A stretch of 64,000 bases of DNA from Actinomadura chibensis NBRC 106107 (lineage in GTDB: Bacteria > Actinomycetota > Actinomycetes > Streptosporangiales > Streptosporangiaceae): NCBI RefSeq assembly GCF_001552135.1, contig NZ_BCQP01000068.1, forward strand, positions 1 to 64,000, given 5' to 3'. Position 1 is the first letter of the stretch. Each line of letters begins with the position of its first letter. The notes beneath the pieces were generated by a model. It saw only the letters and a program-made list of their open reading frames with translations, had not been told where the DNA came from and made no database searches. The translations under genes were made by a program, and so were the position numbers. Below, in pieces: positions 28,505-36,517 of the stretch.

Positions 28505-28520
28505 CTTCGGACGTCCGAAG
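28505..28520. promoter_or_regulatory. 16-bp perfect palindrome CTTCGGACGTCCGAAG
   Basis: The sequence equals its own reverse complement over 16 bp and sits in the AT-rich 28.45-28.62 kb stretch, about 265 bp upstream of the regulator start. It is a good candidate operator, possibly for the neighbouring regulator itself. Confidence 0.5.
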
Positions 28521-28784
28521 ATGCAGGATCAAGGCTGGCCGAATGGTGACAAATTACTGACTAGGGGGTCCCGTAGGTTACTTTTTCGCCGCACTCTTGA
28601 TTCGATTTCGCGTCTGGGCGTCACACCATGCCGCCCCGGCCGGGGCGGATCGCACGGAACTGCGGTGCTGGGTCAGAAGGCAGGGGCTACGAGCCATGAG
28701 TCAACCGATGGGCGGAGCGTGCGCGAACGCGTGGTCGGGGCCGGACCCCCGCCGAGAGGACGGACCGGAAGCGAGCGATCATCG

Positions 28785-30116
28785 ATGACGGCCGCACGAA
28801 CGGGGTCGGTCACCCCCGACCTCACGATCGGCGTCGTGGGCCCCCATGACCTCGTAGAGAGGGTCATGCTGATGGGCCACGGCCCCACGCCGGTACCTAG
28901 CCGGCTGGTGGCCGCCGCATACCGAGACGAACAGGAGGCCGCCGACAAGGTCGTGCGGCTCGGGTCCGGCGTGGACGTGTGCCTCTTCGCCAGCCCCGTC
29001 CCCTACGACTTCGCGCGGAAGGCGGGCGTGCTCACCATGCCCGCCACGTACGTCCCCCTGAACGGGGCCGCGCTGCAGGGCGCGTTACTGCGCGCGTCCC
29101 TCGACGACCGGTTCGACCCGGCCCGGGTGAGCATCGACGTGCTCGGCCGCGCCGAGGTCGAGGAGGCGTACTCCGAGATCAGCCTCGGCACCGAGCAGGT
29201 CCACCTGCGCGAGGAGGCCGCGGGCCCCGGCACGCTCGCCGCCTTCCACGAGCGGCTCTGGCGGCGCGGGGCGACCACCGTCGCGATGACCTGCGTGCAC
29301 GCCACCGCCGAGCGGATGGAGATGGCGGGCGTCCCGACCATCAGGGTCCGGCCGACCGGCGCGGCCATCCGCAGCTCGCTGCAGACGGCGGCGCTGCTCG
29401 GCGCGCACCACCGGCTGGAGGAGTCGCAGCTCGTCGTCGTCCTCGTGGACGTCCCGACGCTGCGCGAGACGCCCCGCCGCGTCACCCCGCGCTACTGGCG
29501 GGACGAGCTGAAGCTCGCGCTGCACCGCGTCCTGCTCCAGGAGGCGCACCGGATGAACGCGTCCGTGTGGCCGCTGGACGACCACAGCTACCTCGTGATC
29601 GCGACGCGCGGTTCGGTGACCGCGTCCACCGAGGGCTTCCGGACGCCGCCGTTCGTCGAACGCGTCCGCGAGGAGCTCGGCCTCGCCATCGAGGTCGGCA
29701 TCGGCATGGGACGCACCGCGCACGAGGCGGAGAACCACGCCCGCGCCGCGCTCGCCCGCTCCCAGAGCTCCCAGCGCGCGCAGGGCTTCGCGCTCGACCG
29801 CGACGGCCGGGCCCTCGTCCCGGCGCCGCGCACCCCGCCGCGCGCGCAGCCGCAGGCCAAACCCAAGGGCCTGGAGATCCTCGCCAGGCTCGCCGACAAA
29901 CTGGGCGACCAGGACCAGCCCCTCATCGTGGACGCGGAGAACGCGGGCAAGATGCTCGGCGTCACCCCGCGCACCGCGCGCCGCCTGCTGCGCACCCTCG
30001 TCGAGGAGGGCCTCGCCTGGCCGCTCCCCCCGAACCGCACGCCGCAGCCGGGCCGCCCCCGCCAGCTCTACCGCCTGATCGTCGAGAAGCTGGGCCCCGC
30101 CGCCAAGACCAGTTGA
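28785..30116 (+). CDS. transcriptional regulator with PrpR-N-like, GGDEF-like and C-terminal HTH domains
   Basis: A 443-residue protein. Residues about 12-200 form two Rossmann-like halves similar to the PrpR N-terminal sensor domain. Residues about 212-330 resemble the degenerate GGDEF domain of CdaR-type regulators (WPLDDHSYLVI, GIGMGRTAHEAENHA) and lack a GGDEF active site. Residues about 362-435 are a winged helix (AGKMLGVTPRTARRLLRTL). I infer a ligand-responsive regulator; the ligand is unknown. ATG 28785 begins the conserved part; an open frame continues upstream to 28449 but its sequence does not look like protein. It is monocistronic, following the dyad-rich region. Confidence 0.72.
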   Translation: MTAARTGSVTPDLTIGVVGPHDLVERVMLMGHGPTPVPSRLVAAAYRDEQEAADKVVRLGSGVDVCLFASPVPYDFARKAGVLTMPATYVPLNGAALQGALLRASLDDRFDPARVSIDVLGRAEVEEAYSEISLGTEQVHLREEAAGPGTLAAFHERLWRRGATTVAMTCVHATAERMEMAGVPTIRVRPTGAAIRSSLQTAALLGAHHRLEESQLVVVLVDVPTLRETPRRVTPRYWRDELKLALHRVLLQEAHRMNASVWPLDDHSYLVIATRGSVTASTEGFRTPPFVERVREELGLAIEVGIGMGRTAHEAENHARAALARSQSSQRAQGFALDRDGRALVPAPRTPPRAQPQAKPKGLEILARLADKLGDQDQPLIVDAENAGKMLGVTPRTARRLLRTLVEEGLAWPLPPNRTPQPGRPRQLYRLIVEKLGPAAKTS

Positions 30117-30157
30117 GCCCCCGCCCCCGGACCGCGTGCCCGGGGGCCGGGCGCGCC

Positions 30158-31237
30158 TCAGTTGCGGTGCGGGAAGGCCTTCGCCACTTCCAGGAACGCG
30201 TCGTTCTCCTCGGGGGAGCCGATCGAGATCCGGGCGCCCTCGCCCGGGAACGGGCGGACGCTCACGCCCCGCGCGTCGCACGCCTCGGAGAACTCCATGG
30301 TCCGGACGCCGAGGCGCAGCCAGACGAAGTTCGCCTCGGTCGGCGGGACCGTCCAGCCGTCGGCGATCAGGGTGTCGCGGACGCGGTCGCGCTCCTTGAC
30401 CGTCCCCTCGACGCGCTCCAGCAGCTCGTCGGTCGCGGCGAGGGACGCGATGCCCGCCGCCTGCGCCACCGAGTTCACGCTGAACGGCAGGAACGTCTTG
30501 CGGATCGCCCCGGCCACCACGGGGTGCGCGACGAGGAAGCCGATCCGCAGGCCCGCGAGGCCGTAGGCCTTGGAGAACGTCCGCAGGATCGCGAGGTTCG
30601 GGTGGTCGGCGCAGAGGGTGAGGCCGTCGGGGACGTCGTCGTCGCGGACGTACTCGCGGTACGCCTCGTCCAGCACGACCAGGCAGTCCTCGGGGACGCG
30701 GTTCAGGAACGCCTCGATCTCGGCGCGCCCGACGACCGTGCCGGTCGGGTTGTTCGGGTTGCAGACGAAGATCAGCCGCGTCCGGTCGCTGATCGCGCCC
30801 GCCATCGCGGACAGGTCGTGCGTCTCGGCCCGCAGCGGCACCTGGACGGCCGTCGCGCCCGACAGCGACACGAGCAGGGGGTAGGCCTCGAACGACCGCC
30901 ACGCGTAGACGACCTCCGCGCCCGGTTCGGCGACCGCTTCCAGGAGCATCTGCGTCATGCCGACGGAGCCGCAGCCCACCGCCACGTGGTCGGCCGGCAC
31001 GCCGCAGAACGACGCGATGGCCTCGGTCAGCGCCGTCGCGTTGTTGTCGGGGTACCGGTTGACGTTCCGCGCCGCCTCGCCGATGGCGTCCACGACCGAC
31101 GGCAGGGGGCCGTGCGGCGACTCGTTGGACGACAGCTTGTACGAGCGGCCCTCGGGCGACACCACGACCTTCCCGGGCTTGTAAGCCACGAACCGGTCGA
31201 GGACGGAGCGGAAGCGCGGAGTGGTTGCCTCGGACAC
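30158..31237 (-). CDS. hisC: histidinol-phosphate/aromatic aminotransferase (HisC2/Pat family)
   Basis: Fold type I PLP aminotransferase of 359 residues. The PLP-binding lysine lies in RTFSKAYGLAGLRIGF (about 220-235), and the family blocks KLSSNESPHGPLPSV, VAVGCGSVGM and FVCNPNNPTGT are present. The sequence resembles the actinobacterial HisC2/Pat group, which accepts phenylalanine and histidinol phosphate, so its role may be aromatic amino-acid synthesis. No other his gene is adjacent. The start is GTG 31237. It is followed by a gap of 41 bp to the convergent regulator gene. Confidence 0.9.
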   Translation of the reverse strand: MSEATTPRFRSVLDRFVAYKPGKVVVSPEGRSYKLSSNESPHGPLPSVVDAIGEAARNVNRYPDNNATALTEAIASFCGVPADHVAVGCGSVGMTQMLLEAVAEPGAEVVYAWRSFEAYPLLVSLSGATAVQVPLRAETHDLSAMAGAISDRTRLIFVCNPNNPTGTVVGRAEIEAFLNRVPEDCLVVLDEAYREYVRDDDVPDGLTLCADHPNLAILRTFSKAYGLAGLRIGFLVAHPVVAGAIRKTFLPFSVNSVAQAAGIASLAATDELLERVEGTVKERDRVRDTLIADGWTVPPTEANFVWLRLGVRTMEFSEACDARGVSVRPFPGEGARISIGSPEENDAFLEVAKAFPHRN

Positions 31238-31277
31238 CGTTGTCCTCCAGATTGCCTCAGGGGTTGATGATCCAAGC

Positions 31278-31571
31278 CTATGCAGCGTTACGCATCATCC
31301 AGCAAACCGCCACAATGCGGACGAACTCCCAGTCGTGCGTGTCCTCCGGCCACCAGCCCCGCTTGACGGCGTCCTCCGCGAAGCCCCGCAGGTAGCCCAT
31401 CAGCTCGTCCGGGCCGGGCGGGGCGCCCGGCGCGCCGAGCTCGGCGCGGAGCCCGGCCACGTGCTGGTCGACGGCCGCGGCCAGCCCGGGGGACCCGGCC
31501 ATCTCGGCGAGTCCCGCCTCGCCGATGTCCCGGACGAGCAGGCTGAGCGCTTCGGGCGAGTCACCGTTCAT
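31278..31571 (-). CDS. DUF6401-like small protein
   Basis: Small helical protein of about 97 residues with conserved segments EAGLAEMAGSPGLAAAVDQH and WEFVRIVAVCWMMRNAA, which match the actinobacterial DUF6401 family (found near natural-product genes, no known function). ATG 31571 is used; the frame is open to ATG 31655 and 31646, so the start is uncertain and no Shine-Dalgarno sequence decides. It lies 40 bp upstream of the aminotransferase gene in the same direction and might be co-transcribed with it. Confidence 0.6.
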   Translation of the reverse strand: MNGDSPEALSLLVRDIGEAGLAEMAGSPGLAAAVDQHVAGLRAELGAPGAPPGPDELMGYLRGFAEDAVKRGWWPEDTHDWEFVRIVAVCWMMRNAA

Positions 31572-31668
31572 AGGGAGCGAAACTAGCAACCGTCCCGCGG
31601 TGCCCGCGACGTCCCCCCAGGTGGCGCGGGTGATCAGGACGCGCATGGCGATCAAGGCGCGCGGGTGG

Positions 31669-32346
31669 TCAGGACGCGCGCGGGCGCAGCATCGGCGGGC
31701 GGAGCTGCTCGGCGTCCCCGCGCCGGTAGAGGCGGGCCGGCCGGCCGCCGTCGCGGGTCGTCGTCCGGTCGGTCGGGATGAGGAAGCGGTCGGCGCCGGT
31801 GACCTTGCGGTGGAAGTTCCGGGGGTCGAGGCTCGTCCCCCAGACGATCTCGTACACGCGGCGCAGCTCGGCGACGGTGAACTCGGGCGGGCAGAACGCG
31901 GCGGCGAGCGACGTGTACTCCAGCTTCGCGCGGGCCCGCTCCATGCCGTCGCAGAGGATGCGGCGGTGGTCGAACGCGGCCCGGTCGCGGTGGACGAGCT
32001 CGTCGACGGCCGTCCACAGCACCTGCGCGCGGCTGGACGCGGGCAGGTCGGGGGCGAGGCCCAGGTAGGCGACGCTCACGACGCGCTGCCGGGGGTCGCG
32101 GTCCGGGTAGCCGTAGGTGGCGAGCTGCTCCAGGTGGATGCGGACGTCCGCGAGCCCGGCCCGCTCCGCCATCAGCCGGGACGCGGCGGCCGGCAGGTCC
32201 TCGTCGAGCTGGATGAACCCGCCCGGCAGCGACCACGCCCCGAGGTAGGGCTCCCGGTCGCGCCGCCACCGCAGCGCGCACAGGCGCTGCTCCCGCACGG
32301 TCAGCACGACGAGGTCGACGGAAACGGCGAGGCGCGGGACGGGCAT
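31669..32346 (-). CDS. NrtR-like Nudix-domain transcriptional regulator
   Basis: A 225-residue protein with a Nudix fold at the N terminus (about 5-140) and a winged-helix domain at the C terminus (about 145-215, EFTVAELRRVYEIVWG). The Nudix box reads GGFIQLDEDLPAAASRLMAERAGL over residues 42-65. The REUxEE catalytic core is changed to RLMAER, so two catalytic acidic positions are lost. This is the pattern of NrtR regulators, which sense ADP-ribose and repress NAD genes. No NAD gene is nearby, so the regulon is unknown. Confidence 0.82.
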   Translation of the reverse strand: MPVPRLAVSVDLVVLTVREQRLCALRWRRDREPYLGAWSLPGGFIQLDEDLPAAASRLMAERAGLADVRIHLEQLATYGYPDRDPRQRVVSVAYLGLAPDLPASSRAQVLWTAVDELVHRDRAAFDHRRILCDGMERARAKLEYTSLAAAFCPPEFTVAELRRVYEIVWGTSLDPRNFHRKVTGADRFLIPTDRTTTRDGGRPARLYRRGDAEQLRPPMLRPRAS

Positions 32347-32411
32347 GAGGGAAGTCTATGGGGGAGGCGGCCTCCGAAACCCCGTCCCCGCACGGCCTCC
32401 CGGACGCGCGA

Positions 32412-32442
32412 AGGCCCGGCCGCCGGAAGGGCGGCCGGGCCT
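32412..32442 (-). terminator. strong intrinsic-type hairpin after the flotillin gene
   Basis: AGGCCCGGCCGCC (32412-32424) pairs exactly with GGCGGCCGGGCCT (32430-32442) around a 5-base loop. It begins 16 bp beyond the flotillin stop on the minus strand. The 13-bp GC stem without a long U-run is typical of actinomycete terminators. Confidence 0.8.
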
Positions 32443-32457
32443 CGTGCGTCGTCGGGG

Positions 32458-33804
32458 TCAGTCGCCGTCCTTGGACGACTCGCCCTGGATCGGCGTCGGG
32501 ACGACCGAGGTGGCGCCGTTGTTCGCGTTGCCGTTCTGGATGTTCATGTTGCCGAGGAGCTGGCGGGCCAGCCCGAGGCCGGTGCCGCCGAGCGTGAGCG
32601 CCTTGGCGAGCATGTCCTCGACGCCCTGGGCGCCGTTGAGCACGACCATGTTGTCGACGTTGCCGAACACCCCGGCCCCGGCCTCGACGATCTGCGGCCA
32701 CTGCTCGGCGAGCTGCTGGGCGATGACGGCGTCGGTGTTCTCGGCCAGCGCCTCCGCGCGGGCCTTGATCGCCTCCGCCTCGGCGAGGCCCTTCTGCCGG
32801 GTCGCGTCGGCCTGCGCCTCACCGAGCAGCCGGGTCGCCTCCGCCTCCCGGCTCGCCCGGAGCTGGATCTCGGTCGCCGCGGCCTGGGCCTGCGCGATGC
32901 GCTCCTCGCGCTCGGCCTCGGCCAGCTTGACCTGCTCGTACGCGCGCGCGTCCGCGGGCTTGCGGACCTCGCTCTCCAGCCGCTTCTCGGTCCGCTCGGC
33001 CTCCAGCTCGGCGTTGCGGGTCTCCTTGAGGATGACCTCCTGCCGGGCCTGCTGCGCGGCCTGCTGCACCTGGCCCTGGTACTCGGCCTTCTTGATCTCG
33101 GTGTCGCGGATGACGGCGGCGTTCTCCCGCATGGCCTCCTGCTCGCGCTGGGTGGCCTCCTGGTCGCGCTCGGCCTCGGCGATCCGGGCCTCGGACGCGA
33201 CCCGCGCGGCGTGCGGGCGGCCGAGGTTCGTGATGTAGCCGGTCTCGTCGTCGATCTCCTGGATCTGGAGCGAGTCGACGATCAGGCCGAGCTTGCTCAT
33301 CTCGTCGGCCGCCGAGCCGCGGGTCTCGGACGTGAGCCGCTCGCGGTTGAGGATCAGGTCCTCGACGGTGAGGTTGCCGATGATCGAGCGGAGGTGGCCG
33401 GTGAACAGCTCGTGGATCGCGCCGTCCATCGACTTCTGCTGCTCCAGGAAGCGGCGGGCCGCGTTGGCGATCGACACGAAGTCGTCACCCACCTTGTAGA
33501 TCACCACGCCGCGGACCTTCACCGGGATGCCCTGCTGCGTCACGCAGTGCACTTCGAGGTTCGCGGCCCGGCTGTCGAGCCGCAGCCGCCGGGACGTCTG
33601 GAACCCCGGCAGCACGGACGTGCCCTTGCCAGTCACGATCTTGAACCCGAGGCTGTCCACGCCGTCGATCGGCTTGGACTTGGCGCCGAGCCCGGAGATG
33701 ATCAGGGCCTCGTTCGGTTCGGCGACCCGCCAGACCATCTTGAACAAGATGATCAAAATGATGAGCGCGGCGACGACGGCGATCGCCAGCACGGCGACGG
33801 GCAT
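32458..33804 (-). CDS. flotillin/SPFH-domain membrane protein
   Basis: Membrane-microdomain scaffold of 448 residues. The N-terminal transmembrane helix (about 3-22) precedes an SPFH domain (about 27-190), then a long Glu/Ala/Arg-rich coiled coil (about 200-370, many EAERTEK-type heptads) and a Gly/Asn-rich tail. Flotillins assemble into rings that organise membrane lipids and protein complexes. AAGAGGAGGACG precedes ATG 33804. A small NfeD-like gene lies upstream in the same direction, the usual partner of flotillin. A strong terminator follows. Confidence 0.93.
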   Translation of the reverse strand: MPVAVLAIAVVAALIILIILFKMVWRVAEPNEALIISGLGAKSKPIDGVDSLGFKIVTGKGTSVLPGFQTSRRLRLDSRAANLEVHCVTQQGIPVKVRGVVIYKVGDDFVSIANAARRFLEQQKSMDGAIHELFTGHLRSIIGNLTVEDLILNRERLTSETRGSAADEMSKLGLIVDSLQIQEIDDETGYITNLGRPHAARVASEARIAEAERDQEATQREQEAMRENAAVIRDTEIKKAEYQGQVQQAAQQARQEVILKETRNAELEAERTEKRLESEVRKPADARAYEQVKLAEAEREERIAQAQAAATEIQLRASREAEATRLLGEAQADATRQKGLAEAEAIKARAEALAENTDAVIAQQLAEQWPQIVEAGAGVFGNVDNMVVLNGAQGVEDMLAKALTLGGTGLGLARQLLGNMNIQNGNANNGATSVVPTPIQGESSKDGD

Positions 33805-33968
33805 AGCGGCGTCCTCCTCTTCGGTTGTGGGCGGCGGGCCCCCAGGTCAGGCACGACCGCGTTTCCCAGTAGACGCACTGGACGATCGTTCGGTTCGCCT
33901 TTGTCGCGGCCTATAGCGGCGCATTCCGCGCTTTATCGGCAAAGTGCGGTACGGATGGGGCCGGTGCG

Positions 33969-34172
33969 CTACTGACCGAGCGCCGGGGCCACGTACACCG
34001 TGCGCGGCGGGTGGTACTCGACCACCACGATGATCACCCCGACCCCGATCTCGTCGCGCGGGTCGACGGGGTGGGCGTAGAACGCCTCGACCCCGCCGCG
34101 GACCGGGATCATCACCTCCCCGACCAGGCCGGGACCGATCCTGCCGGTGACCCGGCCCTCCTTACCGATCAA
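33969..34172 (-). CDS. small NfeD-like OB-fold protein
   Basis: A 67-residue soluble domain, MIGKEGRVTGRIGPGLVGEV onward. Gly/Val-rich beta strands and the G(K/R)EGRV..G..G.V pattern match the C-terminal OB-fold of NfeD proteins, whose genes sit beside flotillin genes. It starts at TTG 34172 with GAGGAG six bases upstream. No protease or membrane domain is present, so it is a stand-alone OB domain. It is separated from the flotillin gene by 164 bp, so co-transcription is plausible but not shown. Confidence 0.65.
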   Translation of the reverse strand: MIGKEGRVTGRIGPGLVGEVMIPVRGGVEAFYAHPVDPRDEIGVGVIIVVVEYHPPRTVYVAPALGQ

Positions 34173-34285
34173 GGGGATCTCCTCGCTGGTCCGCCGCCGG
34201 GCGGAGCCCGCTCTCCGCGCCGTACAAGGCGAACGGTATCCGGAAGTTCGCGCCGCCCGCACCGCGCCCGGGGCCGTCCCGGGGG

Positions 34286-34978
34286 CTAGGAGAGGATGCG
34301 GCGGGCCTGGGCGAGGGACGCGCGGGCGAGGTTCTCGGCGTCGGCGCGGGTCGCGGACGGGCCGAACACGGTGACCGTCCCGAGGTAGTCGCGGTCGCGG
34401 AAGACGACGTACCAGGTGCGGGCGCGGGCGGCGCCCGCGACGGTGCCGACGCCGACCGTCCGGGAGCCCGCGCCGATGTCGCCGCGCGGCGACTCGACGA
34501 CGCGGTGCTCGGCCCAGTGCGAGCCGACCTTGGTGCGGAACCGCAGGCAGCCCGCCGGGACGCGGGCGTTGACCTGCTTCTCGGCGTCCGCCGCGGACAT
34601 CCCGATCAGCGTCTCGGTGACCGTCTGGCCCTGCCGCGCGAACGTGACGAGGGCGGCGGGCGCGTCGGCGGGGACGTCGGAGCCGGGACGGCCCGTCCCG
34701 CAGCGGGGCTTGTCCAGCACGGTCTCCCGCTGGACGCGCGCCGAGTTCTGGATCGCGGCGAGCGTCCCGTACTCGCCGGAGTCGGGCTCGCCCGCGCGGC
34801 GGTGCCCGGGGACCTCGGTGAGCAGCGCCTGGCCGAGCTGCGCGGAGGTGTAGCCGGGGGCCGCGACCTCGGCGGGCGCGGTGCCGCGCACGGGCTGCGC
34901 GCGTTCCGCGCCCGCGCCGCACGCGGTGACCGCGGCGGCCGTCGACACCAGCATGATCGGGAGGAGCCTGTGCGCCAT
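34286..34978 (-). CDS. putative secreted lipoprotein
   Basis: Exported protein of about 230 residues. The N terminus has a basic start, a hydrophobic core (LLPIMLVSTAAAVTAC) and a lipobox-like VTAC at Cys20, so lipid anchoring to the outer face of the membrane is likely. The mature part carries two cysteines (near 92 and 144) that could form a disulfide, and resembles actinobacterial proteins of unknown function. ATG 34978 is used; GTG 34987 is in frame. It is downstream of the acyltransferase gene in the same direction (107 bp). Confidence 0.7.
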   Translation of the reverse strand: MAHRLLPIMLVSTAAAVTACGAGAERAQPVRGTAPAEVAAPGYTSAQLGQALLTEVPGHRRAGEPDSGEYGTLAAIQNSARVQRETVLDKPRCGTGRPGSDVPADAPAALVTFARQGQTVTETLIGMSAADAEKQVNARVPAGCLRFRTKVGSHWAEHRVVESPRGDIGAGSRTVGVGTVAGAARARTWYVVFRDRDYLGTVTVFGPSATRADAENLARASLAQARRILS

Positions 34979-35085
34979 GGCGGCGACACTAGGCGCACCG
35001 GGCGCGCGAGGGCGCGGACGACACGCCTTCCGGACGAACCCGACGTCCGAATCGTCCCGGAAAGCGGGCGAGGGACGGGGGCGGG

Positions 35086-35784
35086 TCAGCCTTGCTCGGC
35101 GCGGTCGTTGTACTCGGCCGCGTACTCCTGGCCGGACATCTTCTGGATCGTCTCGACGATCTCGTCGGTGATCGCACGGCGCGCCTTGGCGGGCGGCAGG
35201 TCGCGGTAGTGGGAGAAGTCCATCGGCGGGCCGATCCGGACGGTCGGGCGCGGCCCGAACACGCGCGGCAGCGACGCCCCGATCGGCTGGATCTTCTCGG
35301 TGCCCTCCAGCGCGACGGGCAGCACCCGCGCGCCAGACTCCAGGACGAGCCATCCCACGCCGGTGCGGCCCCGGTAGAGGCGCCCGTCCGGGGAGCGGGT
35401 GCCCTCGGGGTAGATCGCGAACGCGCCCGCGTTCTCCAGCACCTCGGCGGCCTGCTCCAGCGCGCCCATCGCGGCGCGCCGCGCGCCGCGCCGGACGGGG
35501 ACGTGCCCGAGGTTCGTCAGGAACCAGCGGACGAACCCCTTCTTCACGCCGCCGCCCTCGAAGTAGGCCGCCTTGGCGATGTAGGTGACCGGCCGCGGGA
35601 CGGCGAGCGGGATGATGAAGCTGTCGATGAACGACAGGTGGTTGCTCGCCACGATGAGCGGACCGTAGTTGGGCACGTGCTCGCCGCCCACGACCCGCGG
35701 GCGGAAAAGCAGCCACAGGATCGGACGCACCACGCGCGTCATGAACGTGTAGAACACCCAGCCTCCCGATTTCGCCACCGCCAC
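35086..35784 (-). CDS. 1-acyl-sn-glycerol-3-phosphate acyltransferase (PlsC family)
   Basis: Membrane-bound acyltransferase of 232 residues that acylates lysophosphatidic acid in phospholipid synthesis. It has the catalytic NHLSFID motif (NHX4D-like) near 47-53, a second motif around YFEGGG...W, the substrate-binding EGTRS near 128-132 and the PVALEG block. The helical N terminus (FMTRVVRPILWLLF) is a membrane anchor. It diverges from the STAS gene, with an inverted repeat in the intergenic region. Confidence 0.9.
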   Translation of the reverse strand: MAVAKSGGWVFYTFMTRVVRPILWLLFRPRVVGGEHVPNYGPLIVASNHLSFIDSFIIPLAVPRPVTYIAKAAYFEGGGVKKGFVRWFLTNLGHVPVRRGARRAAMGALEQAAEVLENAGAFAIYPEGTRSPDGRLYRGRTGVGWLVLESGARVLPVALEGTEKIQPIGASLPRVFGPRPTVRIGPPMDFSHYRDLPPAKARRAITDEIVETIQKMSGQEYAAEYNDRAEQG

Positions 35785-35897
35785 TGTAACGTCTGCGCCG
35801 GTCGCGGCCCCGGCAGCGCCCGCTTTGCCCGCGCGGGGCGGGTCGGAATGGCCGGACCGCAGGTCACGACGGCTACCCGACGCCTTATCCAGCAGTC

Positions 35898-35913
35898 CTT
35901 ACTAAACAGTAAG
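35898..35913. promoter_or_regulatory. inverted repeat CTTACT-AAAC-AGTAAG
   Basis: Perfect 6-bp arms around an AAAC centre, in one of the few AT-rich patches of the window. Palindromes of this TTACTnnnnAGTAA kind are typical operators of TetR-family repressors, so it may control plsC (114 bp away) or the STAS gene. No TetR gene is adjacent. Confidence 0.5.
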
Positions 35914-36084
35914 TTTCCCTTCAGTACGTTTTTGCCCCGTTTCTCGGATGTCGCGGGACGGGTCCGGCCGCTCCGCCGGTTCCGTCGGGTAGGGTCGGCA
36001 ACGTGGTGTCCGGCCGGAGTTACCGGTGCGTGTCACGGCCTCGGCCGCCGCGGGGCGACCTGGCCCTTTTCCCGAGAAGAGCTT

Positions 36085-36110
36085 GGATTGCGCGCACCGG
36101 TGCGCAATCC
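36085..36110 (+). promoter_or_regulatory. stem-loop in the STAS gene leader
   Basis: GGATTGCGC (36085-36093) and GCGCAATCC (36102-36110) are exact complements around an 8-base loop, ending 53 bases before the ATG. GAGGAG follows at 36112-36116. It could regulate translation or be a dimer-binding site. Confidence 0.45.
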
Positions 36111-36163
36111 TGAGGAGTCACCTGAGTTGGCCGGGTACCACCGGAGTGGGGCGTGAGGTGACC

Positions 36164-36514
36164 ATGGATTTCGACGTCAACCTGATGCGCGACGACCGCT
36201 GCACCCTCGTCCGGGTGAAGGGCGACATCGACGTGGTGTCCCGGGCGCGCTTCGAGGAGGCGCTGTTCGAGGTCGTCGAGTCGGGCGAGCCGTTGGTCGT
36301 CGACATGCGCGAGGTCACGTTCTGCGACTCGACCGGGCTGAACGCGATCGTCGCCGCGAACCGGCGGGCCGGGGAGCGCGGCACCGCCGTCCATCTGGTG
36401 GCGCTGCCGCCGCGGGTGCAGCGCGTCTTCCGCATCACCGGGATCGACAAGTTCATCCCGATCTACGACACGCTGCGCGAGGCGCTCGGCGCGCTGCCGT
36501 CCACCACCCGCTAG
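36164..36514 (+). CDS. STAS-domain anti-sigma factor antagonist
   Basis: Single STAS domain of 116 residues, like SpoIIAA/RsbV, which bind anti-sigma kinases and free a sigma factor when unphosphorylated. The phosphorylatable serine lies in FCDSTGLNAI, the conserved D-S-[ST]-GL box (about residue 56). ATG 36164 is preceded by GAGGTGACC. No kinase or sigma gene is adjacent; a candidate RsbW-like kinase lies 27 kb away at 62963-63415. The stop lies 3 bp from the stop of the convergent glnH gene. Confidence 0.92.
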   Translation: MDFDVNLMRDDRCTLVRVKGDIDVVSRARFEEALFEVVESGEPLVVDMREVTFCDSTGLNAIVAANRRAGERGTAVHLVALPPRVQRVFRITGIDKFIPIYDTLREALGALPSTTR

Positions 36515-36517
36515 GGG

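Larger units (their letters stand above)
28005..28784. other. 780-bp intergenic region rich in inverted repeats
   Basis: I see no convincing gene. It contains a hairpin ACGGTCCG-N7-CGGACCGT (28291-28313), a 9-bp-arm hairpin TTCCGGACC/GGTCCGGAA (28373-28400) and a 16-bp perfect palindrome (28505-28520). Bases 28445-28620 are much more AT-rich than the rest of the window, so this is probably a long promoter and leader region of the regulator gene at 28785. In several actinobacteria the gene after murA is the rRNA operon, but no rRNA is present. Confidence 0.6.
35785..36163. other. 379-bp divergent intergenic region plsC/STAS gene
   Basis: It contains an AT-rich operator-like inverted repeat (35898-35913) and a hairpin (36085-36110) near the STAS start, described separately. 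The rest is GC-rich and shows no gene. An open frame upstream of the STAS start (from 36026) is not protein-like and is not included. Confidence 0.5.

Noticed and set aside
28197..28532. A 111-codon minus-strand frame in the intergenic region after murA
   Set aside because: No recognisable domain, spans perfect dyads, and lacks a convincing ribosome-binding site.
28449..28784. An N-terminal extension of the 28785 regulator from GTG 28449
   Set aside because: The translated extension runs through the palindrome and AT-rich promoter region and has no protein-like conservation.
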